A DNA stretch of 64,000 nucleotides, from assembly GCA_963853835.1 (NCBI GenBank), contig OY970824.1:66358884-66422883 (forward strand), given 5' to 3'. Below the pieces are notes generated by a model. It was not told the origin of the DNA and searched no databases. It saw only the letters and a program-made list of their open reading frames with translations. This DNA is from Calendula officinalis (Eukaryota > Streptophyta > Magnoliopsida > Asterales > Asteraceae). Shown one piece after another: positions 12,401 to 22,570 of this stretch; positions within the stretch are counted from its first letter, which is position 1, and each line of letters starts with the position of its first letter. A program made the translations under genes and the position numbers.

Positions 12401-14054
12401 TCATAAGAGTTTGCAATATGTGTTTACACAAAAAGACCTTAATATGCGACAAAGAAGGTGGATCGAGTTGATTGCCGATTATGATTGTGAGATTGTGTAT
12501 CATGCGGGGAAGGCGAATGTGGTGGCCGATGCCTTAAGTCGAAAGGTTTATGAAAATCCGAGCCGAGGAATTTTATCACGTATAGAAGTTGTCTCGAGTA
12601 TTATTGAAAGGATCAAGAATGCCCAACGGGAGGTTATGGGAAAAGACGAGTTAAGACAAGAACGGTTAGGTAAGAACCAACATTTCCTCGAAAATGCACA
12701 AGGGTTGAAGACCGTAGGCGGTCGTATTTGGGTTCCTAAGTTCGGTGGTATCCGAAAAGAGTTGTTGTATGATGTGCACAAATCGAAGTATTCGATTCAC
12801 CCGGGAAGTACAAAGACGTACCAAGATATGAAACGGGTTTATTGGTGGCCCGGAATGAAGGCGAGAGTGGCCAAGTATATCTCTAAGTGTGCCACGTGTG
12901 CACAAGTGAAAGCCGAGCATCAAGTACCGTATGGGGTAGCTCAATCATTGGTTGTACCGGTCGGGAAGTGGGAAGATATAACTATGGATTTCATAGTGGA
13001 TTTACCGAAGACGAGTAGAGGTCACGATGCCATTTGGGTCATAGTTGACCGGTTGACCAAGAGTGCGTTATTTCTAGCAATTCGGGAAACATTGCCACTT
13101 GAGAAATTGGCTAAGTTGTATGTTGACGAGGTGGTTCGACTCCACGGGGTTCCGTTATCGATTGTGTCCGATAGAGACGCGAGGTTCACCTCGAGATTTT
13201 GGCGGTCATTACAAGAAGAGTTGGGTACAAAGTTGCGGTTGAGCACGGCTTATCACCCGCAAACCGACGGTCAAAGTGAAAGAACAATTCAAACGGTTGA
13301 AGATATGTTGAGATCGTGTGTGTTAGATTTCGGTGGTAAATGGGATGAACATTTACCGTTAGTCGAGTTCTCGTATAATAATAGTTATCACTCGACTATC
13401 AAGATGCCGCCTTATGAGGCGTTGTATGGTAGAAAATGTAGAACTCCATCTTGTTGGTTGGAAGCGGGAGAGACGAAACTCACGGGTCCCGAGATCGTGA
13501 GAGTGACAAATGAAAAGATTGGTATTATTCAAAACAACATGAAAGTCGCCCAAGATAGACAACGAAGTTATTCGGGTTTAAAGAAAAGACCATACGACTT
13601 GGATGTCGGTGATATGGTGATGTTGAAAGTGTCACCTTGGAAAGGTGTGATGCGGTTTGGTAAAAAGGGAAAGTTAAGTCCAAGGTATGTTGGACCGTTT
13701 AAAATATTGAAACGGGTCGGGCTTCAAGCTTTTAAGTTGGAACTTCCACCCGAGCTTCAAGGTGTGCATGACACCTTTCACGTGAGTTATTTGAAGAAGT
13801 TTATCGGGGAAGTTGAAAATATTATTCCATTGCAAGAGTTGCGGGTTGACGGCCCGAACCGATTGATTGAGGAGCCCGAGGCTATATTAGAAACGAAAAC
13901 AAAGAAGCTTCGGAATAAAGAGATCGAGTTGGTGTTGGTCAAGTGGAGGCATTCACTTGGGCCGAATTTGACTTGGGAAGTCAAGGACGAGATTCGGAAA
14001 AGATACCCGGATTTCGTGAACTATGATGAGATTCCGAGGACGGAATCTTCTTAA
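9444..14054 (+). CDS. Gypsy gag-pol polyprotein, intact (1536 aa)
   Basis: Single uninterrupted gag-pol frame. The capsid region occupies roughly residues 120-290. Zinc-binding motifs follow: an atypical CKKCGKNHTGPC, then CYSCGKMGHIARDC (about residue 349) and CYSCHEKGHHSNGC. The aspartic protease has FDSGSNYSF (about 441). Reverse transcriptase has the active-site FIDD (about 775). RNase H shows YSDASNQGLG and YTDHKSLQY. Integrase has the zinc region ending CATCAQ (about 1148) and a DDE core with MDFIVDLP, SDRDARFTS and HPQTDGQSERTIQ. The C-terminus (EEPEAILETK...VKWRH...LTWE) is a chromodomain-like module of the type used by chromoviruses for target choice. No frameshift or stop is present, so the element could be autonomous. 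Clade assignment to Tekay/Del is from the chromodomain and overall layout. Confidence 0.96.
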   Translation: MVNTRRSGKAPENREEEVPPVERVVEQESQPSMHRVDESEVGANRTPVTMADLQTIIDQIKGTVAEEVHRIIGDRERSGGDRESEAKSDEKTGGSGTGEGKSSTGGQSDARARPVVKEGCSFKSFMACKPNVYSGSSDPKVTMRWIRETERVIGSSKCKDADMVTYASQLLKEDAMVWWDIVYETLGREVIEKMSWDEFTARLKKKFCPERDLEKMHEKFVTLKKGDMSIEEYSREFTGLLPFVAKTYSDERLRVVRYASGLPWDYQLEVNRAVSLDEAISAARGVEEVNAARVAERAHVGEKRKAESGSSSFKKGKFTSSFSKQGSVGPCKKCGKNHTGPCRGESKACYSCGKMGHIARDCRAKLTADVECYSCHEKGHHSNGCPKKGIESMVSTAQKKVEPAKVKGRSFQLTREEAKEAHDVVSGILFINSLPTHILFDSGSNYSFVSYEFGCKLNVPSEMLDEVYEIEVADGKTSMVECIYRNCEIEIDGRKFKVDLLPMGIRAFDVVIGMDWLGMHQAKILCGKKIVSIRTPENEKVYVYGEKRHHMPNVITAIKARKSISKGCASFIAYVLDGRKEKKSMDNVKIIREFPEVFPDDLPGLPPERQVEFKIDLVPGATPIARAPYRLAPTEMRELMTQLQDLLDKGFIRPSSSPWGAPVLFVKKKDGSMRMCIDYRELNKVTIKNRYPLPRIDDLFDQLQGASYFSKIDLRSGYHQVRVKEGGTEKTAFRTRYGHYEFLVMPFGLTNAPAIFMDLMNRVCKPFLDKFLIVFIDDILIYSKTEEEHEGHLRLVLDVLKREKLYAKFSKCEFWLREVQFLGHVVTCDGIKVDPSKIEAVSNWEPPRTPTEVRSFLGLAGYYRRFIQDFSRIAIPLTKLTRKSEKFVWEKKQEEAFKLLKEKLCNAPILTLPDGMEDFVVYSDASNQGLGCVLMQRGKVIAYASRQLKNAELRYTTHDLELAAIIFALKLWRHYLYGTRCTLYTDHKSLQYVFTQKDLNMRQRRWIELIADYDCEIVYHAGKANVVADALSRKVYENPSRGILSRIEVVSSIIERIKNAQREVMGKDELRQERLGKNQHFLENAQGLKTVGGRIWVPKFGGIRKELLYDVHKSKYSIHPGSTKTYQDMKRVYWWPGMKARVAKYISKCATCAQVKAEHQVPYGVAQSLVVPVGKWEDITMDFIVDLPKTSRGHDAIWVIVDRLTKSALFLAIRETLPLEKLAKLYVDEVVRLHGVPLSIVSDRDARFTSRFWRSLQEELGTKLRLSTAYHPQTDGQSERTIQTVEDMLRSCVLDFGGKWDEHLPLVEFSYNNSYHSTIKMPPYEALYGRKCRTPSCWLEAGETKLTGPEIVRVTNEKIGIIQNNMKVAQDRQRSYSGLKKRPYDLDVGDMVMLKVSPWKGVMRFGKKGKLSPRYVGPFKILKRVGLQAFKLELPPELQGVHDTFHVSYLKKFIGEVENIIPLQELRVDGPNRLIEEPEAILETKTKKLRNKEIELVLVKWRHSLGPNLTWEVKDEIRKRYPDFVNYDEIPRTESS

Positions 14055-14066
14055 GGGGTAGATAGT

Positions 14067-15800
14067 TGTAACGACCCGAATTTGTAAATAAATAAAATAA
14101 ATAAAAATATGATAATTATGGATAAATCATATTAAAACCGTAGGAATTGGTTTCGTGTCGTTTGGAGTCCGTATGAGAAAGTTATGGGCGAAACCGGGTT
14201 GAAACCTAGACCGAAAAGTGCAGCCCTGCTGCAAAGGCAGGCTCGCGGCGCGAGCGAAACGCGAGGTTGAGCAGAGGGACCAGAGCTGAAACGCGAGAAA
14301 GTCGCGTCGACTTCGCGGCGCGAGCCAGGCGCGAGCTGGGCGCGAAGTCTGGTATAAAGCGGCGACCAGCAGGAAGACCCGCGTCCTTTCGCGGCGCGAG
14401 CTCGGCGCGAGCGGGGCGCGAGCCCTTCCGACCAGTGCATTAAATTGGGTTTTTCAGCCATAAATGCATTTCCAAAAACCCTAGTTTTCTCTCTTCAAGT
14501 GTGTGAACGTTTTTGAGTGAAAAGCATCGTTTGGAGCCGAATTCTTGGTCAAATCTCGTGATTCTTCACTCCTAGTGGAAGATTAAAGGTATATCTTCAA
14601 TCCTTTGTAGTTGTAGCTTTAGATCTATGGGTTTAGAAGCTTGGGATTGAAACCCTAGTTCTTGGGGTTATAGATTATGGTGATATAAATGGTGTATACA
14701 CTTAATAGATGGTATATTAACAAGGAAATCAAGTGTATGGTTAAGATTTGTAAGAATCTTAAGGGTTGGTTAAACCTAGGGTTTGGTAAATCACCATATT
14801 TGGGGGAAATGGATTGATGGGTGTTATCTAGAGGTAGATGAACACATTGATAGTAGATTGTGATGTTGATCATTGTATGATCATTGTTTTAGGCTTTCGG
14901 TGACATTTTGGAAAGTCGGTGAAATTGTGAAGCAAGAGCTTTGGTGTCAAGAACACAGTTGGAGCATCTTTATTGCTAAGGTGAGTACGTGTGGAATTTA
15001 CTGAGTACATAGCCCTTTTACATACTTTCATTACTTGTGTTATGGTCTACTTGCTTAATTGGGTAGACTAGTAGTTGATAGTTAGTTATACCGATGATAG
15101 TATTGAACTAACTTGTTTGATGATAGACGTGATAGCCGAGAGCTAGATTGACATAACTATTGAGTTATGATATGCTGAGATAATGTGATGATGCGGGGAA
15201 CCCCCGGTCATGAGAGGGTGGAATGAGGGGCAGTTGGGTGGATTCCCATCGACTCTTCCACGATAGGCGTGGTGTGAGGGGCAGTTGGGTGGATTCCCAT
15301 CGACTCAACCACGATAGGGTGGTGTGAGGGGCAGTTGGGTGGATTCCCATCGACTCAACCACAATAGTAGTCTTACTCATTGGACGTATTCCGGTGGGCA
15401 AGAGTGTAGAGTCACACTAAGGTGACTAGAATGGGTAGTTGGGTTTATATATATGTATATTGATTGGTTTTATGAAACGTGACATTTCATTTTATTATCG
15501 GGTCTAAACCCATGTAGCTCACGAGACGTTTTTGTCTCACGTACTCCTTGTTTTGTTTTGCTATGTACTCAGGTTCGGGATCGAAGGCTTAGGTACGCAT
15601 GGATAGAGATGCGGGACCTAGAATAGAAGAGCACTAGATTGGATTTAGTCTTAGCTTGGTTATGATCTATTTTGTAACACCTACTTTTATACTCTGATTT
15701 CATACCAAGGTTTTTGTAAATCCAAATTTGGGAATGTTCTTCTATTTATAAAATGTTTTATTTTGGGCCAATATTTGGTATTTAAATTTGAGGTGTTACA
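14067..15800 (+). repeat. shared LTR between the two Gypsy copies
   Basis: 1734 bp, nearly identical to the LTR at 7450. It lacks 11 bp (CTGGCGCGAGC) in the GC-rich block. The tandem 50-bp units lie at 15218-15368. It is followed at once by another primer binding site (TGGTATCAGAGC, from about 15804), showing that it functions in sequence terms as the 3' LTR of the left copy and the 5' LTR of the right copy. Confidence 0.95.
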
Positions 15801-18800
15801 ACTTGGTATCAGAGCTATAGTTTAAGTGAATTAGGTTGGATGACCATCCTAGTCTTAGACTGTAGCATTAGGAATATAAGATTCCTTGAGATCATAGGTT
15901 GACCTTGAGACTTTATATTAAGTTTAGGGTTGAACCTAGGGGACCGATGAAATTTGTTATGATTATGGATATTGAGCCCTATGAGACTAATGGGTTGTAC
16001 ACATGGTACTAAATGTTTAATGTCTTTCGTATAGTCTTGATCGAAAGAAATGGTGAACACTCGTAGAAGTGGGAAAGCCCCGGAGAACCGGGAGGAGGAA
16101 GTACCTCCTGTGGAGAGGGTGGTTGAGCAAGAAAGTCAACCGTCGATGCATCGAGTTGATGAATCGGAGGTCGGAGCTAATAGAACTCCGGTGACAATGG
16201 CGGATCTCCAAACTATTATCGACCAAATCAAGGGAACGGTGGCCGAGGAAGTGCACCGAATTATTGGAGACCGTGAGAGGTCGGGTGGAGACCGGGAATC
16301 CGAGGCTAAGTCGGATGAGAAAACCGGGGGTAGTGGCACCGGGGAGGGGAAGTCCTCCACGGGTGGCCAAAGTGATGCTAGGGCTAGGCCCGTTGTGAAA
16401 GAAGGTTGTTCGTTTAAATCATTCATGGCTTGTAAGCCAAATGTGTATTCGGGTAGTTCGGACCCGAAAGTAACCATGAGATGGATCCGGGAAACCGAGA
16501 GGGTGATCGGTAGTAGTAAATGTAAGGATGCCGATATGGTGACGTATGCGTCACAATTGTTAAAAGAAGATGCGATGGTTTGGTGGGACATCGTATATGA
16601 GACCCTAGGGAGGGAGGTGATTGAGAAGATGTCGTGGGACGAGTTCACCGCGAGATTGAAAAAGAAATTTTGTCCCGAAAGGGATTTAGAAAAGATGCAC
16701 GAAAAGTTTGTGACCCTTAAGAAGAGTGATATGTCAATCGAAGAATACTCGAGGGAGTTCACGGGATTGCTCCCGTTTGTTGCTAAAACCTACTCGGATG
16801 AGAGGTTGAGGGTGGTTCGGTATGCAAGTGGGCTACCGTGGGATTATCAATTGGAGGTTAATAGGGCGGTTTCACTCGATGAGGCTATTAGTGCCGCCCG
16901 GGGTGTTGAAGAGGTTAATGCGGCACGGGTTGCCGAGAGGGCCCACGTGGGCGAGAAAAGAAAAGCCGAGAGCGGCTCTAGTTCGTTCAAGAAAGGGAAG
17001 TTCACTTCGAGCTTCTCTAAACAAGGAAGTGTTGGCCCGTGCAAGAAATGCGGGAAAAATCATACCGGCCCGTGCCGAGGAGAGTCAAAGGCTTGCTATA
17101 GTTGTGGCAAGATGGGGCACATAGCCCGGGATTGTAGGGCCAAGTTGACGGCCGATGTGGAGTGCTACTCATGCCATGAGAAGGGGCATCATAGCAATGG
17201 GTGCCCAAAGAAGGGAATCGAGTCGATGGTGTCCACGGCTCAAAAGAAAGTGGAGCCGGCGAAAGTGAAGGGGCGGTCCTTCCAACTTACTCGGGAGGAG
17301 GCGAAGGAGGCACACGATGTGGTGTCAGGTATTCTATTCATTAACTCCTTGCCAACTCATATTTTATTTGATTCGGGTTCTAATTATTCGTTTGTGTCCT
17401 ATGAGTTCGGTTGTAAATTAAATGTGCCGTCCGAAATGTTAGATGAAGTTTATGAGATAGAAGTAGCCGATGGAAAGACGTCTATGGTTGAATGTATTTA
17501 TAGAAATTGTGAAATAGAAATAGACGGTAGAAAGTTTAAAGTGGATTTGTTGCCCATGGGAATTAGGGCGTTTGATGTGGTTATTGGTATGGATTGGTTG
17601 GGTATGCACCAAGCCAAGATTTTGTGTGGAAAGAAAATAGTGTCGATTAGGACACCCGAGAATGAGAAGGTGTATGTGTATGGGGAGAAACGACATCACA
17701 TGCCTAATGTGATTACCGCCATTAAGGCGAGGAAAAGTATATCGAAAGGTTGTGCATCGTTTATTGCATATGTGTTAGATGGCCGAAAGGAAAAGAAGTC
17801 AATGGATAATGTCAAGATTATTCGGGAATTCCCCGAGGTATTTCCCGATGACTTGCCCGGTTTGCCACCGGAGAGACAAGTCGAGTTCAAAATTGATTTA
17901 GTGCCGGGAGCGACGCCGATTGCTCGTGCTCCATATCGTTTAGCTCCCACCGAGATGCGGGAATTGATGACTCAATTGCAAGATTTGTTAGATAAGGGTT
18001 TTATTCGTCCGAGTTCGTCACCGTGGGGCGCACCGGTGTTATTTGTCAAAAAGAAAGACGGTTCGATGAGAATGTGTATCGACTACCGAGAGTTGAATAA
18101 GGTAACTATTAAGAACCGTTACCCGTTGCCGAGAATTGACGACTTATTCGATCAATTGCAAGGTGCTAGTTATTTCTCGAAGATTGATTTGAGGTCGGGT
18201 TATCACCAAGTTCGGGTGAAGGAAGGCGACACCGAGAAGACGGCTTTTCGTACACGTTATGGTCATTATGAGTTTCTAGTGATGCCGTTTGGTCTTACCA
18301 ACGCACCGGCTATTTTTATGGATTTGATGAATCGGGTTTGTAAACCGTTCCTTGATAAGTTTTTGATCGTGTTTATTGACGACATTTTGATTTATTCGAA
18401 AACCGAAGAAGAACACGAAGGTCATTTGAGGCTTGTTCTAGACGTGTTGAAACGGGAGAAGTTGTATGCAAAATTTTCAAAGTGTGAATTTTGGTTGCGG
18501 GAAGTACAATTCTTAGGTCACGTGGTGACGTGTGATGGTATTAAGGTTGATCCGTCCAAGATTGAAGCGGTTTCAAATTGGGAGCCTCCGAGGACTCCTA
18601 CCGAGGTTAGAAGTTTTCTCGGATTAGCCGGTTATTACCGAAGATTTATACAAGATTTCTCGAGAATCGCGATTCCACTCACGAAGTTAACGAGAAAAAG
18701 TGAGAAGTTTGTGTGGGAGAAGAAGCAAGAAGAGGCGTTTAAGTTGTTAAAAGAAAAGTTATGTAACGCGCCGATACTCACGTTACCGGATGGTATGGAA

Positions 18801-19283
18801 GATTTTGTGGTTTATAGTGATGCTTCAAATCAAGGGCTCGGTTGTGTGTTGATGCAAAGAGGAAAGGTGATCGCGTATGCCTCGCGACAATTGAAGAATG
18901 CGGAATTAAGGTACACGACACACGACTTGGAATTGGCGGCGATTATTTTTGCCTTGAAGTTGTGGAGGCATTATTTATATGGCACTCGGTGTACATTGTA
19001 CACGGATCATAAGAGTTTGCAATATGTGTTTACACAAAAAGACCTTAATATGCGACAAAGAAGGTGGATCGAGTTGATTGCCGATTATGATTGTGAGATT
19101 GTGTATCATGCGGGGAAGGCGAATGTGGTGGCCGATGCCTTAAGTCGAAAGGTTTATGAAAATCCGAACCGAGGAATTTTATCACGTATAGAAGTTGTCT
19201 CGAGTATTATTGAAAGGATCAAGAATGCCCAACGGGAGGTTATGGGAAAAGACGAGTTAAGACAAGAACGGTTAGACAAGAAC
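14067..19283 (+). mobile_element. second Gypsy copy, 3'-truncated
   Basis: The sequence from 15801 repeats the internal region of the left copy almost base for base, until homology stops at about 19275-19283. The missing part is integrase, chromodomain and the 3' LTR. A six-base AAGAAC is shared at the junction, compatible with a microhomology deletion. Confidence 0.93.
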
Positions 19284-19307
19284 TCTATGTATGAAATGTG
19301 TGATTAA
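16050..19307 (+). pseudogene. Gypsy gag-pol fragment lacking integrase
   Basis: Open frame of 1085 codons, of which about the first 1075 match the intact polyprotein with only a handful of changes (for example KKSDMS for KKGDMS, KEGDTEK for KEGGTEK, NPNRG for NPSRG). Gag zinc knuckles, protease, reverse transcriptase (FIDD) and RNase H are all preserved. The last residues before the stop come from flanking DNA. Without integrase and 3' LTR it cannot complete a replication cycle itself, but it could still be translated. Confidence 0.93.
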
Positions 19308-19466
19308 TGTTAACTATTAATTACTATTATTGATCAATGGTTGAGATACGTCCCTTTAGACTATAAAAAAAAATTAAGACTACTTTGAATATATATCTTA
19401 AAACAAATTACTTTAAAGTAATTAGAATCATATATTTTTTTCAGCGGACATTTATTTCTGGGTGTT

Positions 19467-20220
19467 AGAGGCTGTTTATTTCGCCACTTAATGATTTTAT
19501 TAAGTAGCTGAATTTGAATCGGTAAGATTCAGATAGTGTGTTTGAAGACCAATATAAGCTTGAATCAGTAAGATGAGACTAATATTCATCTGAAACAATA
19601 AAATCAAAGACATATTATGTCTTGTTAAGATATAGTATAATTTGTCAACTCATCTTTCAGATATAATAATTTAAAGGTTTTGATAACGACAGCTCTTAAG
19701 ACTGTCAATAAGAACGTATAAGAACAATCAATTTTGATTTTGATTTTGATTGGAGGAGGAGTTTGAATGTTGCTAAAAAGAAGGAATACAGTGACTAATA
19801 GAGTTACAAAGGGATAAATAGTACTTCCTCCATTTCAAAATAAGTGATACACTTTCCATTTTGGGGTGTTTCAAAATAAGTGATACACTTTGAAAACTTA
19901 CCATATTTGGTAAAAGGTAGTGGGGACCACACCCACTAACTATCTCCTTTAATATAGTGAAAAGACACATTTACCCTTACTTTTACATTTAAACATCATT
20001 AAGTTTACTTTAATTAATATATGTGGGACCCATCATCCACTAACTATCCAATTTAATCTAATTAACTTTCACTGTCATATTTTGTCTCAAAAAACCATGA
20101 ACTCTAAAGTGTATCACTTATTTTGAAACAACGGAAGTATATATTATTCGTTGTTATTGACAGCTCTAAAGACTGTCATTATTAAAACCCATAATTTAAA
20201 TATGTAACCAAATAAACAAT
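19467..20220. mobile_element. hAT-like inverted-repeat element hosting a nested MITE
   Basis: The outer ends are loosely inverted (GGCTGTTTATTTCGCC on the left; AACCAAATAAACAATT on the right). Inner arms pair well: about 19676-19715 and 20148-20190 share GACAGCTCT...GACTGTC with TTATTGACAG in inverted order. The ends resemble the 'CTGTTTRTTT' termini common in plant hAT-like MITEs. The boundaries are approximate and no target duplication was confirmed. Confidence 0.45.
19824..20137. mobile_element. Stowaway-like MITE, copy A
   Basis: 314 bp flanked by TA (19822-19823 and 20138-20139). Left end CTTCCTCCATTTCAAAATAA and right end, read inverted, CTTCCGTTGTTTCAAAATAA: the CTYCCTCC terminus and TA duplication of Tc1/Mariner-type Stowaway elements. 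The motif AAAATAAGTGATACACTTT is repeated near each end. Confidence 0.85.
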
Positions 20221-20422
20221 TTGTGCATATTATATGGACTTATGGAGCATCTGCTTGTCAAAATATAAATAAGAAAGAGTTTGTGGGCCGAGCCAATGAG
20301 ATAGCAACCCGGTCCAGTAGATGCCGAAACTCATAAGTCGTATCCAAACAACACGACTATTAATCACTGCTACTTATTAAAAGCCCTAAATAGAGGAGGG
20401 TTTTTGGTGTTTGAAGGAAGCC

Positions 20423-20941
20423 ATGGCAGAGCTCAATAGCAAGGAAGAACCATCGGTGTTGCCTTCCAAGCGAAAGCAAACTCATCAAGACCTAGACGTC
20501 GACGACGACTCCACGAAGAAGCTCCGAGAAGATAACGACGTTCCGACCGCCGCCGAAGAAAAAATAACCAACGACGATGTCGACAAAAACGAAATTGAAG
20601 ACGAAGAAGAAGAGGAAGACTACGAAGGAGAATACGAATTCGATTCCGAAGAAGAAGACGATGATGATGAAGTTGAACATTCTAATGGCGGCACTGAAAT
20701 TGATCGAAAAGGAAAAGCGATAATGAAGGATGTTAAAGGTAAAGGAAAGATGATTGAAGAGTCTGAAGACGATGATTCTTCCGATGACGACGACGGCGCG
20801 ACTGATTCTGACGGTGATGATGATCTCTCCGATGATCCATTGGCGGAGGTTGATTTGGATAACATTCTTCCTTCAAGGACTCGCCGTCGTACGGCAACTC
20901 CTGGACTGCGTATTTCTAACGATAAGGACAACGATGCTTAA
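20423..20941 (+). CDS. CHZ-motif acidic protein, probable histone H2A.Z chaperone
   Basis: Intronless 172-aa coding region starting at GCCATGG, a strong plant start context. An in-frame TTG 12 bases upstream is not needed. The protein has a Lys/Glu-rich N-terminus, then long Asp/Glu tracts separated by a basic stretch (KGKAIMKDVKGKGK, about residues 100-113). The C-terminus SDDPLAEVDLDNILPSRTRR matches the CHZ motif, which in yeast Chz1 binds H2A.Z-H2B dimers. The expected role is a nuclear histone chaperone delivering H2A.Z or H2A; in plants this is inferred from the motif. The acidic low-complexity tracts make the rest of the sequence uninformative. It lies between two Stowaway MITEs. Confidence 0.8.
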   Translation: MAELNSKEEPSVLPSKRKQTHQDLDVDDDSTKKLREDNDVPTAAEEKITNDDVDKNEIEDEEEEEDYEGEYEFDSEEEDDDDEVEHSNGGTEIDRKGKAIMKDVKGKGKMIEESEDDDSSDDDDGATDSDGDDDLSDDPLAEVDLDNILPSRTRRRTATPGLRISNDKDNDA

Positions 20942-22570
20942 TTTTCATGGAGGTTAGCTTTAAAAATGCACCATTATTAATTCGTTTTTTAAATTATTTG
21001 CCAACGTTAGGGTGTTAGAATCAATGTTGCTACTGTTGGTGAAGCAAACAGATTTATATGGTGTAAGGAAATTTGAAGATCGTCTTTTGGGTTTGAATAT
21101 GCTATGATATCTAATTGAGCTTCCATTGATGTTTATATTACACACATGTAATTGTTTTGTAATGTTTATTTGAGAAAGGGCAAAATGCAGGGAATCACAA
21201 TGTAGCTTGATTTCACTATCGATAATTGTAACCTACTATTTTGCTAACCAAATTATACAACATGATTGCAATTTATTAGGGAAATTGGAAGTATGTTGAG
21301 ATTTTACATGATTTCTGGAATCTTAAAGCTAGTTTTACAATTATAGTGCTAGTTATGGTATGAGGAGAAACTCAAATAATGCTTTAATTGCAACAAGTTG
21401 CCTGCATAAGTAGTCTAGCTGATCATTATTTTATCAGCGAATCCCAAATACTATCTCGACCGTGGTTTGCGATTTTGAGAAATTGAATTCTGCCTAAAGT
21501 TTTTTAAAGTGATAAAAATGGAAAATTGCAATCGTCAAAGATAGTCAATGAGTTGATTTCGACTTTCAATTTTCTAATTGCATAATTGATTTCGACTTTC
21601 AATTTTCTAATTGCATAATTGATTTCGACTTTCCAATTTCCAGTTGAAGTCGATTTTCCAATTTCCAGTTTCCAATTTTCAAATGTTTTGAAAGTTTACA
21701 TTTTTAGGCGGATATGTTTCTGTTTTTTGAAAGTTTACCATTTTAATTTTTTGAAGTATGTTTACTATTTCTGTTTGTCACTATTTTTTTTAAGTAATGA
21801 AAAGTTTGTTTATCGCTTAGTAATTACTTCCTCCGATTTAAAATAAGTGATACACTTTTCATATTTGGGTGTATCAAAATAAGTGATACACTTTGAAAAC
21901 TTACCTTATTTGGTAAAAAGTAGTGGGATCCACACCCATCTACTTTAATAATGTGAAATGACATCTTTACCCTTACTTTTACTTTTAAACATCATTAACC
22001 TCATTTTATTCAAAATTTATGGGACTCATTCCCCACTAACCATCCAATTAATCTAATTTAATTATCATTATCATATTTTGCCTCAAAACCCGTGAAACCA
22101 ACAATGTATCACTTATTTTAAATCGGAGGAAGTATTTATGTTTCATAAGCTCTATTTGTCTATACCAATGTAGCTACTATATAATCTATAATTATGTATA
22201 TTTCTTATTAACGGGCTATGTATAAAGGTACATCAAACCGGAGGTGAACCGAAATGAGCCTACCCCCCTCATACCAAATCGTCGTTGTTGTACAATGTGA
22301 GAAGCATATGAACATGGTACATGTTTCCTAAAGATCTAAACAAATGCGCAAAAGAAGCCAAAACTAAACTAATTGCTTTTAATATCACAAAAGCATACTT
22401 GTAACCTAAAAAAAATGTAAAACATATTTCATTTGACCAGCTTTCACATTTATTCCCTAATCTCTATAATTGCATTTGGTTGCTTTCTCTCAAACCAAAA
22501 TGACCACAGCATATAATAAACAAAATTGACCGAATACTATGTTCCTCAACCTCAAATAGATAAATACATG
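20942..22570. other. intergenic region with a short tandem repeat and a MITE
   Basis: It begins with the 3' UTR of the CHZ-type gene. A 33-bp unit (TTGATTTCGACTTTCAATTT...) is repeated almost three times at 21553-21665. A Stowaway MITE follows at 21827. The right part is the 3' UTR of the opposite-strand Atos-like gene. Confidence 0.6.
21827..22132. mobile_element. Stowaway-like MITE, copy B
   Basis: 306 bp flanked by TA (21825-21826 and 22133-22134). Termini CTTCCTCCGATTTAAAATAA are inverted at the two ends, more symmetrical than in copy A. It is the same family as the element at 19824, with conserved internal AAGTGATACACTTT and ACTAACCATCCAATTAATCT. Confidence 0.87.

Larger units (their letters stand above)
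7450..15800 (+). mobile_element. intact Ty3/Gypsy chromovirus (Tekay-like)
   Basis: Complete element: 5' LTR 7450-9194, primer binding site TGGTATCAGAGC at 9198 (complement of initiator tRNA-Met), one long gag-pol frame, a short polypurine stretch (AAGGGG) before 14067, and 3' LTR 14067-15800. LTRs begin TGTAACGACC and end GTTACA. By eye they differ by an 11-bp deletion in a GC-rich repeat and very few substitutions, indicating a recent insertion. The 3' LTR also serves as the 5' LTR of a second, truncated copy to the right, so no target duplication can be tested. Confidence 0.96.
19284..20422. other. intergenic region with nested MITEs upstream of the CHZ gene
   Basis: It contains a candidate larger inverted-repeat element (about 19467-20220) with a Stowaway MITE in its middle, both listed separately. 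After these comes the promoter of the CHZ-type gene, with TATAAAT at about 20264 and the leader running to the ATG at 20423. Confidence 0.6.
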
